Source: Craterilacuibacter sinensis (GTDB taxonomy: Bacteria; Pseudomonadota; Gammaproteobacteria; Burkholderiales; Chromobacteriaceae). From it: a DNA stretch of 64,000 nt. Made by a program: the position numbers and the translations under genes. Below are positions 8,312 to 17,092 of this stretch, one piece after another. Where the stretch lies: contig NZ_WSSB01000009.1 in NCBI RefSeq assembly GCF_009831765.1, positions 62,001 through 126,000 of the forward strand, in the 5' to 3' direction. Under the pieces are notes generated by a model, which saw only the letters and a program-made list of their open reading frames with translations, did not search any database and had not been told where the DNA came from. The number at the start of each line of letters is the position of its first letter. Position 1 is the first letter of the stretch.

Positions 8312-9463
8312 TTACAAACGCTCGATAATGGTGACGTTGGCCTGGCCGCCGCCTTCGCACATGGTCTGCAGGCCGAAGCGCCCGCCCGTGCGTTCCAGCT
8401 CGTGCAACAAGGTGGTCATCAGCCGTGCGCCGGAGGCGCCCAGCGGGTGGCCCAGCGCGATCGCGCCACCGTTAACATTGATGCGTGCCGGATCGAAGCC
8501 GGTTTCGATCTGCCATGCCATCACCACCGAGGCGAAGGCTTCGTTGATTTCAACCAGGTCGATATCGGACAACTTCATGCCGCAGCGCTTGAGCGCGTAT
8601 TCGGTCGCCGGAATCGGCGCGCGCAAGTGCCAGATCGGGTCATCACCGCGCACCGACAGGTGGTGGATGCGCGCACGTGGCGTCAGGCCGTAGCGCTTGA
8701 GCGCCGCCTCCGACACCACCAGCACGGCAGCAGACGCATCGGCCGTCTGGCTGGATACCGCCGCGGTGATGCCGGGGTAGGCTGCATCAACCGGCTCCAG
8801 CTCGGCCATTTTGGCGAGGCTGGTCTCTCGCACCGTCTCGTCAAAATCAAGGCCGTTCAGCGCGACAATCTCGCGCGCGAAATGGCCCTCTTCTGTGGCG
8901 TGGCGCGCCTTGGCGTGGCTTTCCAGCGCGAAGGCTTCCATCGCTGCGCGCGACAGGCCCCAGTGATCGGCGATGCGCTGGGCGGCGTAAAACTGATTGA
9001 CCGGCGCGGCGCCAAAACGCGCCTGCCAGCCCCGGCTTTCAGCAAACGGTGTGCTGTAGCCATAGGCTTGACCTGCCAGCATCGCCGCCGAGATCGGGAT
9101 GCGGGTCATGGTCTGCACGCCGCCGGCCAGCACCACGTCCATGGTGCCGGACATCACCGCCTGCGCGGCAAAATGCACCGCCTGCTGGCTGGAGCCACAC
9201 TGGCGATCAATGGTGGTGCCGGGTACAGCCAGCGGCATGCCGGCAGCGAGCCATGAAGTACGGGCGATGTCGCCGGCCTGTGAACCGATGGTATCGACAC
9301 AACCGAACACCACGTCGTCGTAGTCCTCGGCCGGAATCGCATTGCGAGCAACGATGGCGCGAATCACATGCGCGCCAAGGTCGGCCGCGTGCACATCGGA
9401 GAGCGAACCCTTGCGTTTGCCTGTGGGGCTGCGCAAGGCATCGACGATATAAGCTTGAGCCAT
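8312..9463 (-). CDS. fadA6: FadA6-like steroid thiolase (acetyl-CoA C-acyltransferase)
   Basis: This 383-residue thiolase matches mycobacterial FadA6 closely, including GCVDTIGSQAGDIARTSWLA, the nucleophile motif TIDRQCGSSQQA (Cys89), the His motif GGAIALGHPLGASG and the C-terminal MCEGGGQANVTIIERL with the second catalytic Cys. It should cleave a 3-oxoacyl-CoA produced after opening of steroid rings C and D, releasing acetyl-CoA. AAGGAAG precedes the start. It is 12 bases downstream of the acyl-CoA dehydrogenase gene and 52 bases upstream of the SDR, in one operon. The gene symbol is by homology to Mycobacterium; the Comamonas counterpart is in the scd series. Confidence 0.88.
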   Translation of the reverse strand: MAQAYIVDALRSPTGKRKGSLSDVHAADLGAHVIRAIVARNAIPAEDYDDVVFGCVDTIGSQAGDIARTSWLAAGMPLAVPGTTIDRQCGSSQQAVHFAAQAVMSGTMDVVLAGGVQTMTRIPISAAMLAGQAYGYSTPFAESRGWQARFGAAPVNQFYAAQRIADHWGLSRAAMEAFALESHAKARHATEEGHFAREIVALNGLDFDETVRETSLAKMAELEPVDAAYPGITAAVSSQTADASAAVLVVSEAALKRYGLTPRARIHHLSVRGDDPIWHLRAPIPATEYALKRCGMKLSDIDLVEINEAFASVVMAWQIETGFDPARINVNGGAIALGHPLGASGARLMTTLLHELERTGGRFGLQTMCEGGGQANVTIIERL

Positions 9464-9475
9464 GGGGCTTCCTTG

Positions 9476-10531
9476 TCAGATAAAGGTTTTGCCTGGACCG
9501 ATCTCGGTGTCGGGCGCGAACAGCCAGTCGGCGACGCGGGCCTTGTGAAACGCGGCGTCGCCCCATGACGATGCCAGCGCCCAGATGCGCTTCATGAAAA
9601 TCTGCAGGTCGCACTCCCAGGTGTATCCCATCGCGCCATGCAGCTGGATGCCGTTACGCGCCGCCAGTGCCGCCGCCTCGCTACAGGCCAGACGCGCCTG
9701 CGACACATACACGTCGCGCAAGGGGTGGCCATGTTCGACAGCCCAAGCCGCGCGATTGAACACCGGTTTGGCGAATTCGCTTTGTACCGCCACATCGGCC
9801 ATATGGTGCTTGACCGCCTGGAAGCTGCCGATCGCCTTGCCGAACTGCTTGCGCTGCGCGCTGTAGTCGATGGAAATATCAAGGATGCGCTGGGTCAGCC
9901 CCAGCAGCTGGCCGCAGATGGCAAGGTTGCTGCGGTTGATGAGCTCTCGCCACAGCACCTCGCCCTGAGCCGCATCGGCCACACGGGTGCCGGCGCCAGT
10001 CTCCAGGCTGACGCGGTACAGCCGCCGCGCCGGGTCCACGCTGGCCAGCGCACTGACATCGACCGCGCTGCGCGGTACGGCATGCACCTCCGAGTCGGCC
10101 CAGGCCAGTACCAGATCGGCGCGATCGGCGTCGGCCACCAATGGGTTAAGCGGATGGCTGATGGCAAGTTGCAACTCGCCGGCAGCCAGGCGCGGCAAGG
10201 TCGCTTGCTGCAAGGATGGCGCATCGGGCAGCGCCGCGATCAGGCAGGCGGCCGGATAAGCGGTATTGAGCGCAGCGTCCGGTACCGCGTAGTAGCCGAA
10301 TTCCTGGCTCAGCAGCGCCCAGTCGGTGTCAGCAAGCCCCAGTCCGCCAAAGGCCTCGGGCACCGACAAGGCACTCAAGCCCTGCGCGGCGATCAGCTCT
10401 TGCAGCTGCGGGCTGATGCCTGCATCCAGCTCCCAGCCTTCGCGCACGCGTTCGGGGCTGGCTTCGACCATCAGGAGAGCGCGCATGGCATCGCGAAATG
10501 CGCGCTGGTCGTCGGTATAGGTAAAGTCCAT
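9476..10531 (-). CDS. Acyl-CoA dehydrogenase, beta-type subunit (no catalytic Glu)
   Basis: This 351-residue protein has the acyl-CoA dehydrogenase fold, with an N-terminal helical domain (MDFTYTDDQRAFRDAMRALL) and a C-terminal domain containing RKQFGKAIGSFQAVKHHMAD and IQLHGAMGYTWECDLQIFMKR. The helix-G position that carries the catalytic Glu in its partner reads INRSNLAICG here, with no ER pair, and the MCAD-type Glu near the C-terminus is also missing. This fits the steroid-type alpha2-beta2 enzymes in which only one subunit is catalytic. It is 11 bases downstream of the 383-residue subunit. It probably acts on C/D-ring-derived CoA thioesters, like FadE31-33 of the KstR2 regulon. Confidence 0.8.
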   Translation of the reverse strand: MDFTYTDDQRAFRDAMRALLMVEASPERVREGWELDAGISPQLQELIAAQGLSALSVPEAFGGLGLADTDWALLSQEFGYYAVPDAALNTAYPAACLIAALPDAPSLQQATLPRLAAGELQLAISHPLNPLVADADRADLVLAWADSEVHAVPRSAVDVSALASVDPARRLYRVSLETGAGTRVADAAQGEVLWRELINRSNLAICGQLLGLTQRILDISIDYSAQRKQFGKAIGSFQAVKHHMADVAVQSEFAKPVFNRAAWAVEHGHPLRDVYVSQARLACSEAAALAARNGIQLHGAMGYTWECDLQIFMKRIWALASSWGDAAFHKARVADWLFAPDTEIGPGKTFI

Positions 10532-10542
10532 CGTATTCCCCT

Positions 10543-11694
10543 TTACTGGCGCGGCATGCCGAGCATGCGTTCGGCGACGATATTGCGCTGAATCTCGTTA
10601 CTGCCGGCGTAGATTGGACCGGCCTGCGCGAACATGAAACCCTCCATCCAGCGCCGTGACTCGGGCGTATCCAGCTCGGCGCGACTGCCCAGAATGCGCA
10701 AGGCGGTGTCGTGCAGCAGCAGATCAAGCTCGGACCAGAAAATCTTGTTGGTGCTCGATTCCGGCCCGATCTTGCTACCCTTTGCCAGCATGGAGACGGT
10801 GCGGTAGGTCGACAGCGCATAGGCCTCGGTGGCCGAGATCGCGCGTATCACCGCATCGCGGATGGACAAGTCACGGTCGGCAGCGTCGCGGTTGGCCAGA
10901 TACAGCGTGCGCAGGCGGCGCGCGGTCTGCTGGTAGCGCGCAGGCGAGCGCAGCAGCAGACCGCGCTCGAAACCGGCGGTAGCCATCGCCACATTCCAGC
11001 CCTCGCCCTCGGCGCCCAGACAGCAGTCGACGGGCACGCGCACATTGTCGAAGAAGATTTCGGCAAAGCCGGCCAGACCGTTGAGCTGGCGGATAGGCCG
11101 TATCGTCACGCCGGGGGTATCCAGCGGCACCAGCAGATAGGACAGGCCGTGATGGCGCTGTGAACCGGCTTCGGTGCGGAACAGGCCGAAAATCCAGTCG
11201 GCCCAGCGTGCGCGCGTCGACCAGGTTTTCTGGCCGTTGATCACGTAATGGTCGCCGTCGCGCACGGCCGTGGTGCGGATTGCCGCCATGTCCGAACCGG
11301 CACCCGGCTCGCTCCACGCTTGAGCCCACATATCGTCGCAGGCGGCCATGCGCGGCAAGAAGCGCGCCTTCTGCGCCTCGGTGCCGTACTCCATCAGCGT
11401 GGGTCCCAACAGGAACACGCCGTTCTGGTTCAGGCGCAAGGGCGCGTCGGCTGCCCAATACTCTTCCTCGAAGATCAGCCACTCGAACAGGCTGGCGCCG
11501 CGCCCACCCAGCGCTTCAGGCCAGGTGATGCCGGCGTAGCCTGCGCTATTGAGCGTCTTCTCCCAGGCGCGGTGCGCCTGAAAGCCCTCAAAGGTGTCGT
11601 AATCCGGCAGTGCCTCGCGCGGCACATGCTGTTGCATCCAGGCGCGCACTTCGGCGCGAAAGGCGTTTTGTTCTGCTGTGTAGTGCAGGTCCAT
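10543..11694 (-). CDS. Acyl-CoA dehydrogenase, catalytic subunit (FadE31-33-like)
   Basis: This 383-residue acyl-CoA dehydrogenase has the FAD-binding features WSEPGAGSD and VINGQKTWSTRARWADWIFG. The MCAD-position Glu is replaced (IYAGSNEIQRNI), but a Glu-Arg pair on helix G (GFERGL, Glu243) stands where isovaleryl-CoA dehydrogenase and the steroid enzyme ChsE4 have their base. It therefore should be the catalytic half of a heteromer with the neighbouring 351-residue protein. The start at 11694 has GGAG upstream; a longer in-frame start at 11736 has no such site. The context is EchA20, FadA6 and an SDR in one minus-strand operon for bicyclic-nucleus degradation. Confidence 0.82.
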   Translation of the reverse strand: MDLHYTAEQNAFRAEVRAWMQQHVPREALPDYDTFEGFQAHRAWEKTLNSAGYAGITWPEALGGRGASLFEWLIFEEEYWAADAPLRLNQNGVFLLGPTLMEYGTEAQKARFLPRMAACDDMWAQAWSEPGAGSDMAAIRTTAVRDGDHYVINGQKTWSTRARWADWIFGLFRTEAGSQRHHGLSYLLVPLDTPGVTIRPIRQLNGLAGFAEIFFDNVRVPVDCCLGAEGEGWNVAMATAGFERGLLLRSPARYQQTARRLRTLYLANRDAADRDLSIRDAVIRAISATEAYALSTYRTVSMLAKGSKIGPESSTNKIFWSELDLLLHDTALRILGSRAELDTPESRRWMEGFMFAQAGPIYAGSNEIQRNIVAERMLGMPRQ

Positions 11695-11707
11695 GGCCAG
11701 GCTCCGC

Positions 11708-12457
11708 TTAAAAGTGCGCCGTGCGCTTTTCGACAAAGGCGTCCCGGGTCTTGGCCGAGTCCGGACTCATATACGCCTGCAGGGTAAAGCCCTGCTCCCA
11801 GCGGTATTTGGCTTCCAGATCGCCATCCTCGACCCCGTTCAGCGCCTCTTTGGCGATGCGTATCATCGCCGGGCTCTTGGCGGCGATGCGCGCAGCCACC
11901 TCCAGCGCGGTGTCCCGCAGCTCGGCTGCGGCCACCACGCGCTCGAGCGCTCCCAGGCGCAACGCCTCCGCCGCACCTATCATCTCGCCGGTAAAAAACA
12001 GATAACGCGTCTTCTGCACGCCGAACATGCGCTGCAGGTGTGCCGCACCTCCCATCGCGCCGCGGTCGACTTCGGGCAGGCCAAAGCTTGCGTTGTCGGC
12101 CGCAATCACGATGTCGGCCGCGCCGCAAATGCCGATGCCGCCACCCAGTACAAAGCCGTGCACGGCAGCAATCACCGGTACCTTGTTGCGGTGTACCGCC
12201 TTGAAAGTTTCATAGTTGCCGGCATTGACCGAGACGATCAGCGTGTCGTCGGCGGCCAGTTCCTTGATGTCGACGCCGGCACAAAAGCCGCGACCCTCGG
12301 CGCGGATCACGATGGCGCGAGTGCGCGCATCGTCGCCGCGTACGGCGATCTCGGCCGCCAGCGCATGCCAGCCGGCAGCAGGCAGCGCGTTGACCGGTTT
12401 ATGGTCGATCACGATCTCGGCTACGCCGTTGTCGTGCAAGGTGGTTTGAAAATACAT
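11708..12457 (-). CDS. echA20: EchA20-like crotonase (ring D hydrolase of HIEC-CoA)
   Basis: This 249-residue crotonase-fold enzyme matches mycobacterial EchA20, which opens ring D of the bicyclic HIP-derived CoA thioester. Shared segments include PVNALPAAGW, IRAEGRGFCAGVDIKEL, VPVIAAVHGFVLGGGIGI, FGLPEVDRGAMGGAAHLQRM, IRIAKEALN and RWEQGFT. The oxyanion-hole glycines are in GFCAGVD and LGGGIGI. It is the promoter-proximal gene of the 7.4-12.5 kb minus operon, with a strong AGGAGG ribosome-binding site 9 bases from the start. Comamonas calls the equivalent enzyme Scd-series; the assignment of exact substrate is by homology. Confidence 0.87.
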   Translation of the reverse strand: MYFQTTLHDNGVAEIVIDHKPVNALPAAGWHALAAEIAVRGDDARTRAIVIRAEGRGFCAGVDIKELAADDTLIVSVNAGNYETFKAVHRNKVPVIAAVHGFVLGGGIGICGAADIVIAADNASFGLPEVDRGAMGGAAHLQRMFGVQKTRYLFFTGEMIGAAEALRLGALERVVAAAELRDTALEVAARIAAKSPAMIRIAKEALNGVEDGDLEAKYRWEQGFTLQAYMSPDSAKTRDAFVEKRTAHF

Positions 12458-12987
12458 GGACGCTTTCCTCCTGCTGTCTGCCCGTCATGGCGGTGATTTT
12501 TGCCATCATCCGGCTAAAAACCAGCCGACGCGCACTACAAACGGACTAATCCGCGCTAAACAGCAGGCTGTATTTCCGTGCGTAGTACGGTGGAGGGCAT
12601 GCGATGCGCGCTACATTTTAGGCCGCAGGCCGTAAGCCACTATCGGCTCGACCTTGCCCGCGTATTGGTGAGTTACCCGCATGTTGCGATCCTCCCTCCC
12701 CTTACGCGGATGGTGATATAGCGAGACAAAAATAGTGCCTAAATTTGACATGTGCATACGCGGTCAGATGTAATGCCGTATTGGCTGCTTGCGGCGCAAA
12801 GCAGTTGGAATTGCGCCACATCTACAGTCCCCTCTGGATGTGTATATTCCGTCCTGAATACATCGATGCGATCGAAAACTCATGCCATGCAGCAATGGCT
12901 TTTGCAATTATGCACATGAATCAAATAGATATGCACCTAGCAGGACTGTGCGTTTAATGTTAAACACAATATAAAAGGAAAATAAAA
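12458..12987. other. Intergenic region between echA20 and the AT-rich orphan gene
   Basis: The left part carries the echA20 leader and a weak copy of the steroid operator at 12504. From about 12740 the sequence becomes AT-rich and continues so into the orphan gene, suggesting the boundary of foreign DNA. GTTTAA-TG-TTAAAC at 12952-12965 is a perfect 6-base inverted repeat 22 bases before the orphan start. I see no gene in this stretch. Confidence 0.5.
12504..12519 (-). promoter_or_regulatory. Weak steroid-regulon operator upstream of echA20
   Basis: CATCATCC-N5-AAA has one change in the 8-base core of CATCGTCC-N5-GAC and lies 47 bp upstream of the echA20 start, in the same relative orientation as the exact copies. 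The GAC half is not conserved. Confidence 0.35.
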
Positions 12988-14088
12988 ATGGCAAATGGTG
13001 TAGTTGCTGACAACTGGTCACTACAAGAAATTTCTTCGTTGCTGAAAAATGGGTTTAATTCAGAACCATCTGAAGAAATTGTCGTTTCGGATGTAGGTCA
13101 TTCATATAAACCTGTCTCAAGTGCCGCGATTCAAACTGAAGCCCTTTTTGACTTGGTAACAGATATTATCCTCAGGGATGAAATACTTGTAGAAGAAAAA
13201 TTTACTAATGCTTGGAAGGTGAACGGCAGCCCAATTAACCAAGCCATGAGTGCCGGCGTAATTAGGAGTTATCCATTCCTCGATGAACCAGAAAGATTAA
13301 AAGAGCCTCGAGATAGAATCGTACAGCACATTTGCTCTACGAAACATCTTGCTGACGCACACAAGAAAAACGTTGAGGAGTGGGGTAAAACCAAAACAAC
13401 CCCAGATGGTCTATTATCTGCCACATTGTGGGGTGGGGCAGGAATGTGTGCCAGGAGCTTTGTTTACGAAAAAAGCTATACTCCCCATCCACTACGTAAG
13501 AGACTTTTCCTTAATTCAGGTTTCCTCCTTCCTGCTCAAGATGCCCTGCATCAAGTGACTACTTTCCTAGACGATAACAGGGTAAAAGTCTCGAAAAAAA
13601 TATACGGCAACGACTCTCTTTACTCCGGATGCTTAAAGATACCTTCTTTACCTGTACGCGTAATTCAAGAGTCTTCGTCAGCCAGTCAAATCATCTCAAT
13701 TGCACTGGAAATGAGATCAGACTTCAAGAATCTAAGAGAGTGGTTAAAAATTTTTCAGAACTCGATGACATTAGAAGACACACAAGAACTTATTAAAAAA
13801 AGAAAAGAACTAGATTCAGTTGCGGAATATGTAAGCAACAAAATTGGATTAGCCGATGAAAAATCCACTTCTTCTTTAGAAGTTGGCATAGGGATATTCA
13901 AGCTGTCATTTGGCATAGGAAACCAAATCAATCACTTGAAAAATCAATTTGGGGTAAGAGCCACGCTTAATAGGCTAATTTTTGGCTCTAGTGGAAAAAA
14001 AGAATTAGAAAAATATGTCAACATGTTCGATGAAAAAGGCTCCGGCATTGGTTACGAAGTTCAGCGCCACTTTAGCGGAAATTCTTAA
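12988..14088 (+). CDS. Unknown protein, AT-rich orphan gene
   Basis: I do not recognise this 366-residue protein. The coding sequence is strikingly AT-rich, with many AAA and AAT codons, against GC-rich neighbours on both sides. The start is supported by AAAAGGAAA 8 bases upstream. The protein is hydrophilic, has no signal peptide and only weakly hydrophobic stretches. Features include a Lys/Glu-rich middle (about 245-285, LEDTQELIKKRKELDSVAEY) that may be helical, a glycine-containing segment VGIGIFKLSFGIGN near 305-320, and a basic C-terminus. It is transcribed against the operons on both sides and separates echA20 from the ipd genes. I infer recent transfer; possible roles such as defence or cargo of a mobile unit are guesses. 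Confidence 0.75.
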   Translation: MANGVVADNWSLQEISSLLKNGFNSEPSEEIVVSDVGHSYKPVSSAAIQTEALFDLVTDIILRDEILVEEKFTNAWKVNGSPINQAMSAGVIRSYPFLDEPERLKEPRDRIVQHICSTKHLADAHKKNVEEWGKTKTTPDGLLSATLWGGAGMCARSFVYEKSYTPHPLRKRLFLNSGFLLPAQDALHQVTTFLDDNRVKVSKKIYGNDSLYSGCLKIPSLPVRVIQESSSASQIISIALEMRSDFKNLREWLKIFQNSMTLEDTQELIKKRKELDSVAEYVSNKIGLADEKSTSSLEVGIGIFKLSFGIGNQINHLKNQFGVRATLNRLIFGSSGKKELEKYVNMFDEKGSGIGYEVQRHFSGNS

Positions 14089-14173
14089 GCTGGCGCTCAA
14101 CACTCACAGGCTAAAACTTGCACTTTTGCTCTGTACGTTAGCTCCACGTTATGCACTAAATCAAAGGAATAGA

Positions 14174-15256
14174 TTACCCTTTACTTTCCGGATACCGCGA
14201 CGGCTGCGCAAAACGCGATAGCAAGGCTTCGGCTTGTGCCGCGATGCCGGAAATCAAAGCCTCGCAACTGACGAGTTCGTCTATCGCCGCCGCCACCTGG
14301 CCGCTGGCCAGCAGGCCCTCGTCCGGTACGCCATCGACCATGGAGCGCTGCAGCAGCATGGGCTGGCTCGCTGCCATCACCGTCTGGCTCAAGGCCGCCG
14401 GGTCTTCCTTCAAGGCCCGCAACAGGGTTTTCAGCATATGGGCGTTGCTCATGCCGGTTTCGTTCTGAAAGCGGTGCGCGCTCTTGATCGCCAGCCACAG
14501 CCGCCCCAAGGGACTGGCCTGCTCCAGCTTTTCCAGCACCGGGTTGCGGATCAGGCGGTGGCGCATGCCGTCGACCGCCAGGCTGACTTCGATGCGGCTG
14601 ACGTCATCGACGGTAACGTATTTTTGCAGCGTCGATGCCGGCACCGGCGAATCCGAAGTCATCAGAAAGCGCGTCCCCATGGCGATACCGGCGGCGCCGG
14701 CCGCCAGTGCCATCGCCAGGCCGCGCCCGTCGTGAAAACCGCCGGCGGCCAATACCGGCACCTTGACCGCATCCAGCACCTGCGGCAACAGGATGGTGGT
14801 CGGCACCGAGCCGGTATGCCCCCCCCCCTCGCCGCCCTGTATCGTCACCGCATCGGCGCCCAGCGCGATCGCCTTTTGCGCGTGCTTGAGCGCACCCACA
14901 GTCGGGATGCACAGGATGCCCGCATCTTTCAGGCGCTTGATCTGCGCCTTGTCCGGCCCGCGCCCGTAGCTGACGGCCTTGAGGCCATGCTTGATGGCCA
15001 GCCCGATAATCTCGTCGGCGTTGGGCTGGAACAGGTGGAAATTGATGCCGAATGGCGCGTCCGACAGCGCCTTGACCCTGAGGATTTCCGGCTCGACCGC
15101 TTCCGGACGCAGCGTTGCCGCCGCCAGAAAGCCGAAGCCGCCGGCGTTGCCGGTGGCAGCCACCAGACGCGCATCGGCCACCCAGCCCATCGCGGTCTGG
15201 ATAATGGGGTAGCGGCAACCCAGCAAGCGGGTGATATCGGTGTCCAGCAAACTCAT
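14174..15256 (-). CDS. ipdC: IpdC-like flavin oxidoreductase (nitronate monooxygenase family)
   Basis: This 360-residue FMN TIM-barrel protein belongs to the 2-nitropropane dioxygenase/nitronate monooxygenase family and matches IpdC of the KstR2 regulon (ScdK in Comamonas). IpdC works on the HIP-CoA bicycle, introducing the ring double bond needed before EchA20 opens ring D. Visible motifs are CRYPIIQTAMGWVADARLVA at the start, AVTIQGGEGGGHTGSVPTT for flavin phosphate binding, PVLAAGGFHDGRGLAMALAA and GTRFLMTSDSPVP. The start at 15256 overlaps the stop of the upstream hydratase gene as ATGA. A longer frame reaching into that gene has no support. It is the last gene of the tesB-ipdAB operon. 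Confidence 0.87.
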   Translation of the reverse strand: MSLLDTDITRLLGCRYPIIQTAMGWVADARLVAATGNAGGFGFLAAATLRPEAVEPEILRVKALSDAPFGINFHLFQPNADEIIGLAIKHGLKAVSYGRGPDKAQIKRLKDAGILCIPTVGALKHAQKAIALGADAVTIQGGEGGGHTGSVPTTILLPQVLDAVKVPVLAAGGFHDGRGLAMALAAGAAGIAMGTRFLMTSDSPVPASTLQKYVTVDDVSRIEVSLAVDGMRHRLIRNPVLEKLEQASPLGRLWLAIKSAHRFQNETGMSNAHMLKTLLRALKEDPAALSQTVMAASQPMLLQRSMVDGVPDEGLLASGQVAAAIDELVSCEALISGIAAQAEALLSRFAQPSRYPESKG

Positions 15257-16149
15257 GCCTCGCCCTCCTTGTTGGCCTTCACCATCGCGCGCGCGTCGTA
15301 GCCGCCCAGCTTGTCGCCGGACAAGAGCTCGTTGTGGCTGTGGGCGAAGTGGTGCCAGGCAAAGGCCGCGTCCATGCTGGCACGCTTGCCCATCAGGTCT
15401 TCGGCGTGGTTGATCGCCTGCTTGGTCAGCGCCAGCCCCATGCGCGGCATCGCCGCCATCTTCGCCGCCATGCCGGCCACCGTGTCCTCCAGCGCCTCGC
15501 GCTCGACCACACGGTTGACCATGCCCATCTGGTACGCCCGCTCGGCACTCATCTTCTCGCCAAGGAGCAGGAACTCCTTGGCAATGCGCGGATGCAGTTC
15601 GAACGCGTGGGCGAAATACTCGACACCGGGAATGCCCATCCGTACCACCGGATCCTGAAAGTAGGCATCGCTGGATGCCACGATCAGGTCGCACACCCAG
15701 GCCAGCATCAGGCCGCCGGCAATGCACGCGCCGTGCACCATGGCGATGGTCGGCTTGGGCAGCTCGCGCCAGCGCCGGCACATGCCCAAATACACCTCCT
15801 GTTCGCGTGCATACAGAAATTCGCCGCCGGGCTTGTTCGTGTGGTCCCACCACAGGGACGCATTGGCATCAAAAGACTTGTTCACATCGCGCCCGGGGGT
15901 GCCAATATCGTGACCGGCCGAGAAATGCCGCCCGGCACCGCCAAGCACGATGACCTTGACGCCATCGTCACGCGAGGCGCGCACCAGTGCCGCGTCCAGC
16001 GCGTAGGTCATCTGCGAATTTTGCGCGTTATTGAAGCCCGGCCGGTTGAGCGTGATCCACGCCACCTGTTCTTCGACACGGTACAGCACCGGCTCGTCGG
16101 TCTCGTATACCGCATCGTCCGGGCGAGAGACAAAATTCTGGTCGTTCAT
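15253..16149 (-). CDS. Enoyl-CoA hydratase/crotonase of the ipd operon
   Basis: This 298-residue crotonase lies between ipdB and ipdC. Conserved pieces are VAWITLNRPGFNNAQNSQMT, RHFSAGHDIGTPGRD with the first oxyanion glycine, IAMVHGACIAGGLMLAWVCD with the second, and VRMGIPGVEYFAHAF. A roughly 30-residue insertion after HDIG (VNKSFDANASLWWDHTNK) lengthens it relative to the usual 260 residues, and the place of the usual catalytic Glu after the second oxyanion loop is occupied by Gly-Val-Glu. It is probably a hydratase or hydrolase for a C/D-ring CoA thioester. The start at 16149 is supported by AGAGG; the in-frame ATG at 16272 is not. Confidence 0.8.
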   Translation of the reverse strand: MNDQNFVSRPDDAVYETDEPVLYRVEEQVAWITLNRPGFNNAQNSQMTYALDAALVRASRDDGVKVIVLGGAGRHFSAGHDIGTPGRDVNKSFDANASLWWDHTNKPGGEFLYAREQEVYLGMCRRWRELPKPTIAMVHGACIAGGLMLAWVCDLIVASSDAYFQDPVVRMGIPGVEYFAHAFELHPRIAKEFLLLGEKMSAERAYQMGMVNRVVEREALEDTVAGMAAKMAAMPRMGLALTKQAINHAEDLMGKRASMDAAFAWHHFAHSHNELLSGDKLGGYDARAMVKANKEGEA

Positions 16150-16281
16150 GTTCGGCCTCTTATTTGGTGCGTCATCGCTTGGCAGTGCAGGGGGCTGGCT
16201 GGGCAGGTAGCAGCATCGATGGTGGGTTACGCCGGCAACGCCGGCTAACCCACCCCACACCACCAGGCCCACCCTGCCCGC

Positions 16282-17082
16282 TCACAACGCGGCGCGGTTG
16301 GCTGGCGGGTTGCCCTTGATCTGGGCCGCGCGCATGTCGTGCGGGTCGAGGCGACGGATGATGACCAGCTCCTCCTGGCTTGGCGCGCGCGTTTCGGCCA
16401 GGTTCGCTATCGCCAGCAAGGGGAAACCGGTTGCTGCCTGCACCTGCTCGAGCGTCACCCCGGGGTGCAGCGAGATCACGCGCACGGCGTGATCCGGACC
16501 GCCGAAGTCCATCACACACAGGTCGGTGATGATGCGCCGCAGATCAACAAAATCGGCCTTCACCCCCTCGCCCCAGCGCGCACGGTTGTAGCCGACGCCG
16601 GACACCATATCGACTTCGCCCGCGACAAAGACGCGCGGATTGTGGCTGGGCACCAGCATCGAATTGGCGTGGTTGATGCTGTTACCCGGCAGGCCGCGTA
16701 CCCCCAGCATCGCTGCCTTGGGTTTTTCGTAGCTGCCGATCACCGACAGATTGGTCTGCCCGAAGCGGTCGATCTGGGTCGGCCCTATCATCGCGTGCCG
16801 GCGCCCGCCCCAGACGCACTCGAACACCCGCTCGAAGCCCATATAACCGGCGTAACGGGGCTCGAAATCGCCACGCGGCCCCAGCGGAATCGGCTCTTCC
16901 ACCAGGAAGGCTTCGCTGTCGGTCATCAGGAGTTCCGGCGTATGGGTGAGTTTGGCGAGGCTGGCGCCCAGGCGCGGGATCACGCCGATGCCGGAGGCGA
17001 GAATCTCGCCGTCGCCACGCCAGGCGTCGGACGCGGCCGTGATCATCAGCTCGGCCAATGTGTAGTCAGAATGTTGGCTCAT
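16282..17082 (-). CDS. ipdB: Steroid ring C hydrolase, beta subunit (IpdB)
   Basis: This 266-residue protein has the class I CoA-transferase beta fold and matches IpdB. With IpdA it hydrolytically opens the last steroid ring in COCHEA-CoA rather than transferring CoA. Diagnostic segments are ILASGIGVIPRLGASLAKLT, DSEAFLVEEPIPLGPR, FECVWGGRRHAMIGPTQIDR, GNTN-like GQTNLSVIGSYEKPKAAM and GVRGLPGNSINHANSM. The start at 17082 is preceded by GAGGGA. It follows ipdA by 10 bases and is named ScdL2 in Comamonas. A 132-base gap with no terminator separates it from the downstream hydratase. Confidence 0.9.
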   Translation of the reverse strand: MSQHSDYTLAELMITAASDAWRGDGEILASGIGVIPRLGASLAKLTHTPELLMTDSEAFLVEEPIPLGPRGDFEPRYAGYMGFERVFECVWGGRRHAMIGPTQIDRFGQTNLSVIGSYEKPKAAMLGVRGLPGNSINHANSMLVPSHNPRVFVAGEVDMVSGVGYNRARWGEGVKADFVDLRRIITDLCVMDFGGPDHAVRVISLHPGVTLEQVQAATGFPLLAIANLAETRAPSQEELVIIRRLDPHDMRAAQIKGNPPANRAAL

Positions 17083-17092
17083 GCGTCTTCCC

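Noticed and set aside
12952-14173. Integron gene cassette hypothesis for the AT-rich orphan
   Set aside because: GTTAAAC before the gene and GCTCAAC after it resemble attC cores, but no matching GTTRRRY core and no paired inner arms could be found downstream, so I do not claim an attC site.
14174-15853. Longer 559-codon reading of ipdC
   Set aside because: The extra N-terminal part is antisense-like noise in another frame of the upstream hydratase; IpdC homology starts exactly at 15256 with an ATGA overlap.
16113-16120. CATCGTCC inside the coding start of the ipd-operon hydratase
   Set aside because: It is within codons, has no neighbouring start codon at the expected distance and lacks the ACATCGTCCA context. 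I take it as background, as for the copy at 42416-42423 inside lhpA.
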